DNA of 64,000 nt from Marinilactibacillus kalidii (GTDB lineage Bacteria; Bacillota; Bacilli; Lactobacillales; Carnobacteriaceae_A): contig NZ_JAGFVM010000014.1 in NCBI RefSeq assembly GCF_017599325.1, positions 62,001 to 126,000 on the forward strand, given 5' to 3'. The position numbers were made by a program, and so were the translations under genes. Positions 24,728 to 31,798 of this stretch are shown here, piece after piece. Under the pieces are notes generated by a model, which saw only the letters and a list, made by a program, of their open reading frames with translations, had not been told where the DNA came from and did no database searches. Positions within the stretch are counted from its first letter, which is position 1; the number at the start of each line of letters is the position of its first letter.

Positions 24728-26296
24728 CTAGTTCATTAATTGTTTTTTTGCTTTTAGTAGTTCTTGAAATGTCTGCTCTAATTCAGCAGATGGCTCGATA
24801 CTCAATTGACTCAATACCTTAACGATTTCATTTTCTAAGCGCATCAGTTCTTCTTCTTGTTTATCCGGACTCTGTCTACTCGTTGTATTTTTATAGTCTT
24901 CATAGCGACCTTCGAAAGTTTTCAGTTGGTTCTCTTCTATAATCATTAAACGATTGGCTACTTTGTTCATAAAACGTCGGTCATGAGACACAACTAAAAG
25001 ACTCCCTTCATATTCTCTCAATAGCGATTCCAGTGCTTCTATAGCTTGTGTATCCAAGAAATTGGTTGGCTCATCTAGCACAAGTGTATTAAAGTCCCCA
25101 ACAAGTAATTTCGCTAAGGCAACTTTCACTCGTTCACCACCACTGAGCACATGAATCGGTTTATAAACATCATCTTTTTTAAATAATAATTGTGCTAAAA
25201 CGATGCGAATCAAGGTTTCTGATTGTTTAGAACCTTCCTGTACGTTTTGTAAAATCGTCTGATCTTCTTTTAATACACTTAAATCTTGAGCGAAATACCC
25301 CACTTTCATTGCTGGTGAGATTGTTATTCCCTCTGATTCAGCTAAGATATGTTTGAGTAAAGTTGTTTTACCGCTTCCATTGGCTCCAACAATTGCAACC
25401 TTCTCACCACCCTTGATATAAAAGCTTGTTGGTTTAAAAAGAATTTTCTGTCCAAAACGAATACCAAAATCGTTGGCTCGTATAATTTTTTTATTGATAA
25501 AGCCTTTAGCATTCGTCAATTTCATTTTGACTGGTTCGATCGCTTCTGGTCGATCAACCGCTTCTAATTGATCGATTCGTTTATCAATCGAACTAGCTGT
25601 TTTATGCAATTTTTTCGCTTTCTTTTGAAAATAAGGAACTGATCCTGCGATACGGGCTTCTGAACCAGATACATTGCTTGGTTTCTTCGTTGCTCTGTCT
25701 GCTTGTTGTTCCTTTTTTTCCTTTGCTTCTTGTAGTTGCTTTTCTTTTTTCCTATACGAATCGTAAGCATTCTGTTGTCGTTTGTGTTCCTTTTGCTTTA
25801 TTTCTTCATAAGCTGAATAATTACCAGTAAATTCCTTGATCTCTTCGTTGCTCAATTCCCATACTTTATTGCACGTATGGTCCAGAAAATCACGATCATG
25901 CGAAATGATAATATGTGCACCTTTGTAAGCAATGATTTCTTTTTCTAACCACTCCACATGTTCTACGTCTAAATGTGTGGTTGGCTCATCAGCAAACAAT
26001 ATCCCCGCTTTTTCATTCAAGCTATTTATGATTGCATTTGCGGTTACTTCTCCACCGCTTTTAGTGTCGATTGTTTCCTTTAATTGTGGAATCATGGTAA
26101 TGGTCTGAAGCCGTTTGATTGTTCCGGTATCCGGTTGAATCGTTCCTTTTAGTATATTCAGTAAAGTCGTTTTGCCACTACCATTTTTTCCAACAAGGCC
26201 TATCTTGTCTCCTGGCTCTACTTTCAAATGTTCAATAGAAAATAAATTTCTATCTTTAATCGAGTAAGTCAGTTGGTTGATTTCTATCCAAGCCAT
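24728..26296 (-). CDS. ABC-F ribosomal protection protein, VmlR-like
   Basis: A 522-residue soluble ATPase with two ABC domains and no membrane segment. Walker A sites GLVGKNGSGKTTL and AIVGANGSGKTTL, Walker B FADEPTTHLD and LDEPTNFLD, the second signature LSGGER. The first signature is degenerate (TKSGGE). The interdomain linker (about 150-270) is long and Lys-rich, and the C-terminal helix is like VmlR. Such proteins dislodge macrolide, lincosamide, streptogramin A or pleuromutilin drugs from ribosomes; the drug range here is unknown. An attenuator-like leader precedes it. Confidence 0.8.
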   Translation of the reverse strand: MAWIEINQLTYSIKDRNLFSIEHLKVEPGDKIGLVGKNGSGKTTLLNILKGTIQPDTGTIKRLQTITMIPQLKETIDTKSGGEVTANAIINSLNEKAGILFADEPTTHLDVEHVEWLEKEIIAYKGAHIIISHDRDFLDHTCNKVWELSNEEIKEFTGNYSAYEEIKQKEHKRQQNAYDSYRKKEKQLQEAKEKKEQQADRATKKPSNVSGSEARIAGSVPYFQKKAKKLHKTASSIDKRIDQLEAVDRPEAIEPVKMKLTNAKGFINKKIIRANDFGIRFGQKILFKPTSFYIKGGEKVAIVGANGSGKTTLLKHILAESEGITISPAMKVGYFAQDLSVLKEDQTILQNVQEGSKQSETLIRIVLAQLLFKKDDVYKPIHVLSGGERVKVALAKLLVGDFNTLVLDEPTNFLDTQAIEALESLLREYEGSLLVVSHDRRFMNKVANRLMIIEENQLKTFEGRYEDYKNTTSRQSPDKQEEELMRLENEIVKVLSQLSIEPSAELEQTFQELLKAKKQLMN

Positions 26297-26354
26297 GATG
26301 CTTTCATCTCCTCTTATCTCTAGATTCTGTATCAGTCAAGATTTAAGATGACAT

Positions 26355-26392
26355 AAAAAACCCTCCTATTCCATTGTTGGGAATAGGAGGGT
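26355..26392 (-). terminator. Attenuator terminator in the ABC-F leader
   Basis: 13-bp perfect stem (26392-26380 with 26372-26360) followed by a run of T, upstream of the coding start. The 5' arm can pair instead with GGAATAGGATGG at 26481-26470. Confidence 0.8.
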
Positions 26393-26417
26393 CGAATTGT
26401 GATAAGGATAAATAAGC

Positions 26418-26459
26418 CTAAATAGCCAAGCTATTTTGCCTGTGTATCTCTGTATGCAC
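26418..26459 (-). CDS. Candidate leader peptide of the ABC-F gene
   Basis: GTG-initiated 13-codon frame encoding MHTEIHRQNSLAI. AGGATGG lies about 10 nt upstream and is itself part of the anti-terminator element. The last codons lie in a 7-bp hairpin (AAATAGC/GCTATTT). It is a typical layout for ribosome-mediated attenuation, but expression is not shown. Confidence 0.45.
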   Translation of the reverse strand: MHTEIHRQNSLAI

Positions 26460-26469
26460 CCTATCGTAT

Positions 26470-26481
26470 CCATCCTATTCC
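26470..26481 (-). promoter_or_regulatory. Candidate anti-terminator element
   Basis: Minus strand GGAATAGGATGG, 11 of 12 identical to the 3' arm of the attenuator, so it can pair with the 5' arm. It also contains the putative ribosome binding site of the leader peptide. Confidence 0.5.
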
Positions 26482-26602
26482 ATCAAGTGTAGACGTCGCT
26501 GAACAAAGCTCCCATGGAACTTCTGAACATCTCATTGATTTGTTATAGGATTATTTACGCATTGGCCCAGAGTACACCTCTCTCTTTTTGTAAGTTGTTA
26601 TT

Positions 26603-26631
26603 AGAATACCGTACAGTCATTCTGATGTCAA
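26603..26631 (-). promoter_or_regulatory. Predicted promoter of the ABC-F gene
   Basis: Consensus TTGACA (26631-26626), 17-nt spacer, TATTCT (26608-26603). It implies a leader of about 300 nt. Confidence 0.7.
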
Positions 26632-26642
26632 ACACCATTCAT

Positions 26643-26798
26643 TTATTCGAAATGTACCACTCTATACCAGTGGTGTTGATTTTCCGCATACTGATCAATA
26701 TCAAAACCACTAGAAGCAAAACCGATAAACGAAACGATTGCCCCGACCAACATGAAGGTTAAGCTTAATTTTATCAAAAATCTTTTCCCGATTTTCAT
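26643..26798 (-). pseudogene. Truncated DUF4097-type protein
   Basis: A 51-codon frame starting at an ATG that overlaps the DUF1700 stop (ATATGA). It encodes a basic N-terminus, one membrane anchor (LSLTFMLVGAIVSFIGFAS) and a short extracellular stub ending WYRVVHFE-stop. The PadR-DUF1700-DUF4097 order is common in Firmicutes, and the start matches DUF4097 proteins of such operons, but the beta-helical body (usually more than 200 residues) is missing. The ABC-F promoter begins 12 bp beyond the stop. Confidence 0.65.
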
Positions 26799-27388
26799 AT
26801 GCTTACTACACTCCTTTGATTAAATAGTATTTTTTTGATTTTATTCGTCATGCTTTGACTATAAGCAATAAAGGTTTTACTCATACTAAGGGTCAACATT
26901 GTGAACAATATTCCTGCGCCAAACAAGAACAATCCAATACCGAATTGTGTAAGACCAATATGCAATCCGTCAAATGTTGCAAGTGGACTTAATACAACAC
27001 TCACTAACCCTCCTAAAACACCTGCAAATGCCAGTGATCCTGCCAAAAATGGTATACACCAAATCAGAATATATATACTCATCACAATCATGATGCCTGC
27101 TAAAGCTAAACTGCCCCACAGCGGAAATCCCGCGATCAACAAGACCATCCATAACGGACTCACCTTTTTTCTAATTGGAAACTTGAACTCTAGTGGCGTT
27201 CCTTTAATTGATTCAATAATACTTTCTGGTGAGTCCAATTGACTAACTGCTTTTTCTTCACTCATACCTTCTTCCATCAAATCTAAAATCATTTCATCAT
27301 AATAATCAACTAGCTCTCTCACTTCTTCAGGCTTCATTACATAAGATAATTTACTGCTTAATGTTTTGATAAATTCAATTCTATTCAT
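26795..27388 (-). CDS. DUF1700 (HAAS-type) membrane protein
   Basis: A 197-residue protein. The N-terminal HAAS region (MNRIEFIKTLSSKLS, RELVDYYDEMILDLMEEG, SEEKAVSQLDSPESII) is soluble, followed by three to four membrane segments from residue 80. Proteins of this class occur between a PadR regulator and a DUF4097 protein and are thought to act in envelope stress sensing. It overlaps padR by 8 nt and the DUF4097 remnant by 4 nt, so all three are one operon. Confidence 0.85.
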   Translation of the reverse strand: MNRIEFIKTLSSKLSYVMKPEEVRELVDYYDEMILDLMEEGMSEEKAVSQLDSPESIIESIKGTPLEFKFPIRKKVSPLWMVLLIAGFPLWGSLALAGIMIVMSIYILIWCIPFLAGSLAFAGVLGGLVSVVLSPLATFDGLHIGLTQFGIGLFLFGAGILFTMLTLSMSKTFIAYSQSMTNKIKKILFNQRSVVSI

Positions 27389-27698
27389 TTTCTACACTCC
27401 TTTTTATATAGTCATGTATCGCTTCAACTTTTTCCCAAGATCCCAAAAAACTTTTAATACTATCTAATCCTTCTGATTCAAGTTTGTAGTACTTCCTTAA
27501 TCTTCCATTGTACGCACTGGAAAAGGTCGACACTTTCCCCTGGCTTTCTAATCGTTTAAGAATTGGGTATAACGTTGATTCTGTTATGGGCATATGTGCC
27601 GATATCGTTTTAACGATCTCATATCCATAAGAATCTCCATACTTCAAGTTCGCTAAAATATAATATTCAATCAGGCCTTTTTTTAATTGTGTGTCCAC
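27381..27698 (-). CDS. PadR-family transcriptional regulator
   Basis: A 105-residue winged-helix repressor: KKGLIEYYILANLKYGDSYGYEIV, then ITESTLYPILKRLESQGKV (recognition helix) and RKYYKLESEG (wing). The start is GTG 27698, placed 8 nt after AAGGAGG. An upstream in-frame start would include this site. It is the first gene of the operon and probably represses it through the inverted repeat at 27721-27741. Confidence 0.9.
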   Translation of the reverse strand: MDTQLKKGLIEYYILANLKYGDSYGYEIVKTISAHMPITESTLYPILKRLESQGKVSTFSSAYNGRLRKYYKLESEGLDSIKSFLGSWEKVEAIHDYIKRSVENE

Positions 27699-27720
27699 CC
27701 TCGACACCTCCTTATACACA

Positions 27721-27751
27721 ATACTATACAACGCATAGTATAGAAAGACAA
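27721..27751 (-). promoter_or_regulatory. PadR operon promoter with operator
   Basis: Minus strand TTGTCT (27751-27746), 17-nt spacer, TATAGT (27728-27723). The inverted repeat ATACTAT-N7-ATAGTAT (27721-27741) covers the -10 and most of the spacer, a typical autoregulatory PadR site. Confidence 0.65.
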
Positions 27752-27836
27752 GCTTTTATTCTTTTTATTTTGATTTGTCCTTCATTTCTTTTATCTATGA
27801 TACAATCTGAGTGCAATGAAATAAGGAGGGGTTATC

Positions 27837-28109
27837 ATACTATCTAAAAATAAAAGACGGCTCTTACAACTATTAGGTTTTATAGTAGGCACCGTCTTTG
27901 GTATTTGGAGACCACAACAGATACAAATGATGTTACCTATTTTAGGCATCGCCGTTGGGATCGGTTATTTTTTATTAACGCGCGTCTCAACAGATAAAAA
28001 AGCTGATTTAACTGAAATCAAATGGTTTGTGCCCATTCAAATGATTATGTATTTTGTTATCGGTGGTGCAGTCGGTTCATCTGTTCATCTATACATGGAA
28101 CTATTCTAA
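27837..28109 (+). CDS. Small membrane protein with an apparent AUA start
   Basis: The frame that ends at 28109 stays open and protein-like back to a perfect AAGGAGG at 27823-27829. No ATG, GTG or TTG exists between that site and ATG 27927. The codon 7 nt after the site is ATA (27837), giving a 90-residue product: a basic start (MLSKNKRRLLQLL if ATA is read as Met), then about three hydrophobic segments. Starting at ATG 27927 would give 60 residues without a ribosome binding site and would cut the first membrane segment. Family not recognised. A terminator follows. Confidence 0.5.
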   Translation: MLSKNKRRLLQLLGFIVGTVFGIWRPQQIQMMLPILGIAVGIGYFLLTRVSTDKKADLTEIKWFVPIQMIMYFVIGGAVGSSVHLYMELF

Positions 28110-28110
28110 A

Positions 28111-28152
28111 AAGAAGAGGATAGCCAATAATTGGCTATCCTCTTCTTCTTTT
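28111..28152 (+). terminator. Intrinsic terminator
   Basis: 17-bp perfect stem (28111-28127 with 28131-28147), three-base loop, then TTTTATT on the plus strand. Also palindromic for the minus strand. Confidence 0.8.
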
Positions 28153-28191
28153 ATTGTATTTTTAGCGAGTGCTGTCTAAGGCTTCAAGTTA

Positions 28192-28388
28192 TTAAAATAA
28201 ATAGACTCTAATAGAAATCGTCGCGAGGATGATCAGACTAATGATGCATAAGGTAATCATCGAGCGCCCGTTAATACTTGGTTTATGTTCACGTTGATTT
28301 TGGATAATGACCGCATTCATGACGACATAGCCGCCCATCACTTCAATAATCAATGTGAAAACCAAAACAAATTATACTCTACAGCCAC
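28192..28388 (-). pseudogene. Small membrane-protein gene with a one-base frameshift
   Basis: A GTG at 28388 sits 6 nt after AAAGGAGG and starts MAVEYN, but that frame stops after 12 codons. The next frame runs from there as FVLVFTLIIEVMGGYVV, then a polar loop and a second hydrophobic segment LCIISLIILATISIRVYLF-stop. Adding one base near 28371-28374 (in AATTT) joins them into a 65-residue two-helix protein. Either a true disruption, or a sequencing error. No family recognised. Confidence 0.55.
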
Positions 28389-28425
28389 TTTATTCCTCCT
28401 TTATCTTTACTCCCGACAAAGGTGG

Positions 28426-29763
28426 TTACTGCATCATGGCCAAAGCACCCATTGGATCCCATGGTTCTAACTCAGTAAGTGGTTCTTTCAAAGCTTTTAA
28501 CCATTGTTCCTCAACATATTTTCTACTGACTGTGATTTGATAATTGTATTCATCAAACCATTGATCGCTCATTGAATAAATCCCTTTATCGCCAGAAGTA
28601 TCTCCCCAGCTATTTTCAACTTTCCATGTGATTGGTTGACCGTCTTCGTCTAAATCAACACCGACAAATACCATTGCATGCGTCAGTAAACTCTCACCAT
28701 AGTCTAGTCTTTGTGCTTTTGTTAACCCTACAGAAGCACCTAGTGTGGCATCATAATCATAAGTATGATGATCCATGATGCCTGCTTTTCGGTCTAGCAT
28801 TTTTCCGACATCACATCCAAACCATACAGGTTCTCCGTCTTTGATTGCTGCAACAGCTGCTTTTTTCAAAACATCAATTGGAACATTGATATAGGTAACG
28901 GGTTTACCTTCTTTAACTGTACCTAAGTATTTCACAGTATAGGCTTTTCCAAAAGGCTTATCGTCTGTTGGCGCATTGATCAGGCTCACTCTGTCTTCTA
29001 AATCCCAAGCCACGTATTCTTTAAAGAAATCTTGCGGTGTGATGTCTTTGATACGATGAAAGTTCTTTTGATTATCTCTATATTCGTACGTAAACGTTTC
29101 AGGAATCTCTCCCAAAGATTTGACTAGTAGATTATAAACAAAATAGAGGGATTCATCTTTGATCTTCATCAACGCTTCTTTGGTTGCGCCATTTTGATGT
29201 GCTTGACGAATCGTTGCAGAAAATTCTCTCAACTTGGCCGTCAGCATTGTATTCAATTCTCTTGTATTAGAAGAATGATACGTTTCTGGCATAGCCGCTT
29301 TGGGTACAGCACCATATTTTTCGAGTAAACCCGAAAACATATCCCATTGTCCACCATCTTGGATTGGATCAAATAATAGGTGCTGAACTAGTCTTGAATT
29401 CAATGGTTCTTCTACTGTATCAATGATATTTTCTAGTAAATAATTTGATTTTTCAAGCTTGTCCCAGAACAAAGTATAGTTTTGTGAAAACTCAAAGGTT
29501 TTCGCATCCAGTTTTTTCATTGTATCTACTCTTGCTGTGTTCAATGCAGCAAACATCCAACAACGTCCACTAGCTTTTTGGTTCGTTATTTCACCACGGC
29601 TCGTTTCTTCAGAGAAAACGAATGAATGGCGTCTTAATCGATTATTGTCGATAGAAGCATCTGCAATACCTACTTTAGCGATTGCTTGCTTGACCGCATG
29701 ATTAGCCGGTTCAGCATTGAATGTTTCTTTGAATGAAGTTAACAGTGATTGATTGATCGTCAT
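28426..29763 (-). CDS. pepC: Aminopeptidase C (bleomycin hydrolase family)
   Basis: A 445-residue cytoplasmic cysteine peptidase of family C1B that trims N-terminal residues from peptides; common in lactic acid bacteria. Cys68 in QKASGRCWMFAALN, His in LLTHAMVFVGV and Asn in WKVENSWGD form the catalytic triad. The C-terminus ends PWDPMGALAMMQ; the family self-processes its C-terminal residues. It stands alone. Confidence 0.95.
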   Translation of the reverse strand: MTINQSLLTSFKETFNAEPANHAVKQAIAKVGIADASIDNNRLRRHSFVFSEETSRGEITNQKASGRCWMFAALNTARVDTMKKLDAKTFEFSQNYTLFWDKLEKSNYLLENIIDTVEEPLNSRLVQHLLFDPIQDGGQWDMFSGLLEKYGAVPKAAMPETYHSSNTRELNTMLTAKLREFSATIRQAHQNGATKEALMKIKDESLYFVYNLLVKSLGEIPETFTYEYRDNQKNFHRIKDITPQDFFKEYVAWDLEDRVSLINAPTDDKPFGKAYTVKYLGTVKEGKPVTYINVPIDVLKKAAVAAIKDGEPVWFGCDVGKMLDRKAGIMDHHTYDYDATLGASVGLTKAQRLDYGESLLTHAMVFVGVDLDEDGQPITWKVENSWGDTSGDKGIYSMSDQWFDEYNYQITVSRKYVEEQWLKALKEPLTELEPWDPMGALAMMQ

Positions 29764-29836
29764 CTAAATTGCTCCTTTTCGAATGTAATAGGCTAATCAT
29801 ACCGAAGTGTTCACGAACAGACAAGGTACAATGCAC

Positions 29837-29866
29837 AAAAAAAGAGCTCTCTCGTTGAGAAAGCTC
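29837..29866 (-). terminator. Intrinsic terminator of the SodC-like lipoprotein gene
   Basis: 10-bp stem with one wobble pair (29857-29866 with 29844-29853), followed on the minus strand by seven T. Confidence 0.8.
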
Positions 29867-29879
29867 GAGTTGATTCTAT

Positions 29880-30416
29880 TTATTGCGGTGGAAAAACAAT
29901 GCCACCGATAATACGGTTACCAGACCCATTTAAAATGATGATCGATGAGCCTTCTTGGGTGGCTAGCGTGCCTTCAGCATCTGGTAAAAGCGATACTCCC
30001 TCTAACTCAAACGTTTGGTTGACTGCCCCACCTTCCGATACTTCTAAACCAGGCAAATCAAAAGCCTGATAATCATCCCCGGCATCCTCAAAACTAGGGG
30101 GTGTTGCTACCCCTTTTTGATGAATCTGAATACTCAATTCACCAGCAGATACATCTTCCAAGTTTAATGTCAGCATAACATTTCCTTCATTTTCATCAAA
30201 AATGGCATTTCCTGCTCGCTGAGAATCTCCATTGTATAAATCCACATCTAACGCTGCCATTTGCTGATCTGTACCGGCTGCATCAGTATTTTCGTCTGAC
30301 CCTTCTGTCACCTCACGATTTGCTCCTGGTGCAATCTCCGGTGCTGATTGCTCTGAACATGCACCCAGCAATAAACTTAACAAGATAACAGGCAATACCC
30401 CTCTTCGTCTATTCAT
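29880..30416 (-). CDS. SodC-like domain lipoprotein lacking metal ligands
   Basis: A 178-residue secreted lipoprotein: a basic N-terminus, hydrophobic core and lipobox LLGAC, then an acidic linker. The C-terminal 120 residues follow the Cu/Zn superoxide dismutase pattern: IQIHQKGVATPPSFEDAGDD (usually HIHEKG-C-PDFKSAGGH), a DLPGLEV loop, SLLPDAEGTL and RIIGGIVF (usually R-ACG-I). Only one of the usual histidines remains. It is probably not a dismutase. The start at 30416 has AAGGAG 9 nt upstream. Confidence 0.7.
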   Translation of the reverse strand: MNRRRGVLPVILLSLLLGACSEQSAPEIAPGANREVTEGSDENTDAAGTDQQMAALDVDLYNGDSQRAGNAIFDENEGNVMLTLNLEDVSAGELSIQIHQKGVATPPSFEDAGDDYQAFDLPGLEVSEGGAVNQTFELEGVSLLPDAEGTLATQEGSSIIILNGSGNRIIGGIVFPPQ

Positions 30417-30563
30417 GTATTTAATCTCCTTATTAACGATCCTAATTTGACTTATTGTAACAAGATTCAATAAAAATAACGATTCTAACGCATTTGGTAT
30501 TCATTGTACTTCTTCATTCATGTTAAAATAACGAGTACAAACCGATAAGGATGTTGATCAATC

Positions 30564-31733
30564 ATGGATTATGGAAGTTATCGATTTACTCGTGCAGAAA
30601 TCAATCTGGATCATCTCGAGTATAATTATCATCAAATGAAAAAAAAGCTAGACCCTAAAACGAAATTTATGTCTGTTGTAAAAGCAGATGCTTATGGTCA
30701 TGGTGCCGTAGAAGTGAGTAAAAAACTTGAATCACTAGGTACAGATTACCTCGCTGTCGCTGTACTAGATGAGGCCATGGAGCTCAGAGAAGCGGGTATT
30801 CAGATTCCGATTTTAATGTTCGGTCCAATTGAGAGAAAAACGATTGCGACAGCTATTGCGAATAAGATCACGATGACTGTGTTTACAAAAGAAGTAGCTG
30901 AAGCGATTCGTGTTACTGCTGAAGAACTGCGCAAGACCGCTTTTATTCATTTAAAAGTCGACTCCGGGATGTCACGTATTGGTGTACGAACCAACGAAGA
31001 AGCTTTATCAGTGATGAACACATTACAATCTGATTTTGTGGTATTTGATGGTATTTTTACACATTTTGCAGATGCTGAAAATTTAGAGGATCCTACTTTC
31101 ACTAAAGAACAGTTCAAGCGGTATCAGTCTATCGTTTCTTATCTCGAATCTAAAAGGATTACTTTCAATCTAAAACATTGTACCAATACGGCAGCGACAC
31201 TGGCATTTCCTGAGTATCATCTAGACATGATACGAACAGGTATTTCTCTTTATGGTTATCATCCAGACAAAAGCATGACCGACTATATTGATTTAAAACC
31301 AATTATGAAATTAACTACACATGCGGCATTTATTAAAAAAATTGCTAAAGGAGATACTGTAGGTTACGGTCGATCCTACAAAGCCGATCAAGAAAGAACC
31401 ATAGCGACAATTTTACTTGGTTATGCAGATGGTATACCGCGCCAACTTTCTAACCGTTGGTATTTAACTGCTAATGGAAAAAAGGCGCCTATCGTTGGTC
31501 GCATTTGTATGGATCAGATCATGCTAGATGTGAGTGATATCGATGATATCACAGAAAAGGATGAAATCGTCTTTTTTGGAGATCCAAGTGCGCATTATCC
31601 GTCACTTTATACAATGGCTGAACTAACCAATAGTTTTCACTATGAATTATTATGTGGTATCGGCAAAAGAATTCCACGTGTCTATTTAGCTGATGGTCGA
31701 GTTGTTGTAAAAAACAATACACTTCTTGACTAA
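30564..31733 (+). CDS. alr: Alanine racemase
   Basis: A 389-residue PLP enzyme making D-alanine for peptidoglycan. The PLP lysine is Lys40 in VVKADAYGHG, and the second catalytic base Tyr268 is in TVGYGRSY. RICMDQ and a C-terminal GKRIPRVY are also typical. It is not next to acpS or a toxin-antitoxin pair, unlike many Firmicutes. AAGGA precedes the ATG and a terminator follows. Confidence 0.95.
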   Translation: MDYGSYRFTRAEINLDHLEYNYHQMKKKLDPKTKFMSVVKADAYGHGAVEVSKKLESLGTDYLAVAVLDEAMELREAGIQIPILMFGPIERKTIATAIANKITMTVFTKEVAEAIRVTAEELRKTAFIHLKVDSGMSRIGVRTNEEALSVMNTLQSDFVVFDGIFTHFADAENLEDPTFTKEQFKRYQSIVSYLESKRITFNLKHCTNTAATLAFPEYHLDMIRTGISLYGYHPDKSMTDYIDLKPIMKLTTHAAFIKKIAKGDTVGYGRSYKADQERTIATILLGYADGIPRQLSNRWYLTANGKKAPIVGRICMDQIMLDVSDIDDITEKDEIVFFGDPSAHYPSLYTMAELTNSFHYELLCGIGKRIPRVYLADGRVVVKNNTLLD

Positions 31734-31742
31734 TTTTCATAA

Positions 31743-31777
31743 AAAAAGGCTGAGAATCCAAGATTCTCAGCCTTTTT
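31743..31777. terminator. Bidirectional terminator after alr
   Basis: 16-bp stem AAAAAGGCTGAGAATC / GATTCTCAGCCTTTTT with a three-base loop, between convergent genes. Confidence 0.85.
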
Positions 31778-31798
31778 GATACTATTTTTTTTATACGA

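Noticed and set aside
26514..26762. Plus-strand 82-codon frame
   Set aside because: It runs antisense through the ABC-F promoter and the DUF4097 stub, without a ribosome binding site.
26660..26800. A full DUF4097 gene continuing past 26643 by frameshift
   Set aside because: All three frames beyond the stop are interrupted quickly, and the ABC-F promoter follows; no downstream DUF4097-like sequence was seen.
28285..28540. Plus-strand short frames near 28.3-28.5 kb
   Set aside because: They are antisense to the frameshifted small gene and to pepC and have no translation signals.
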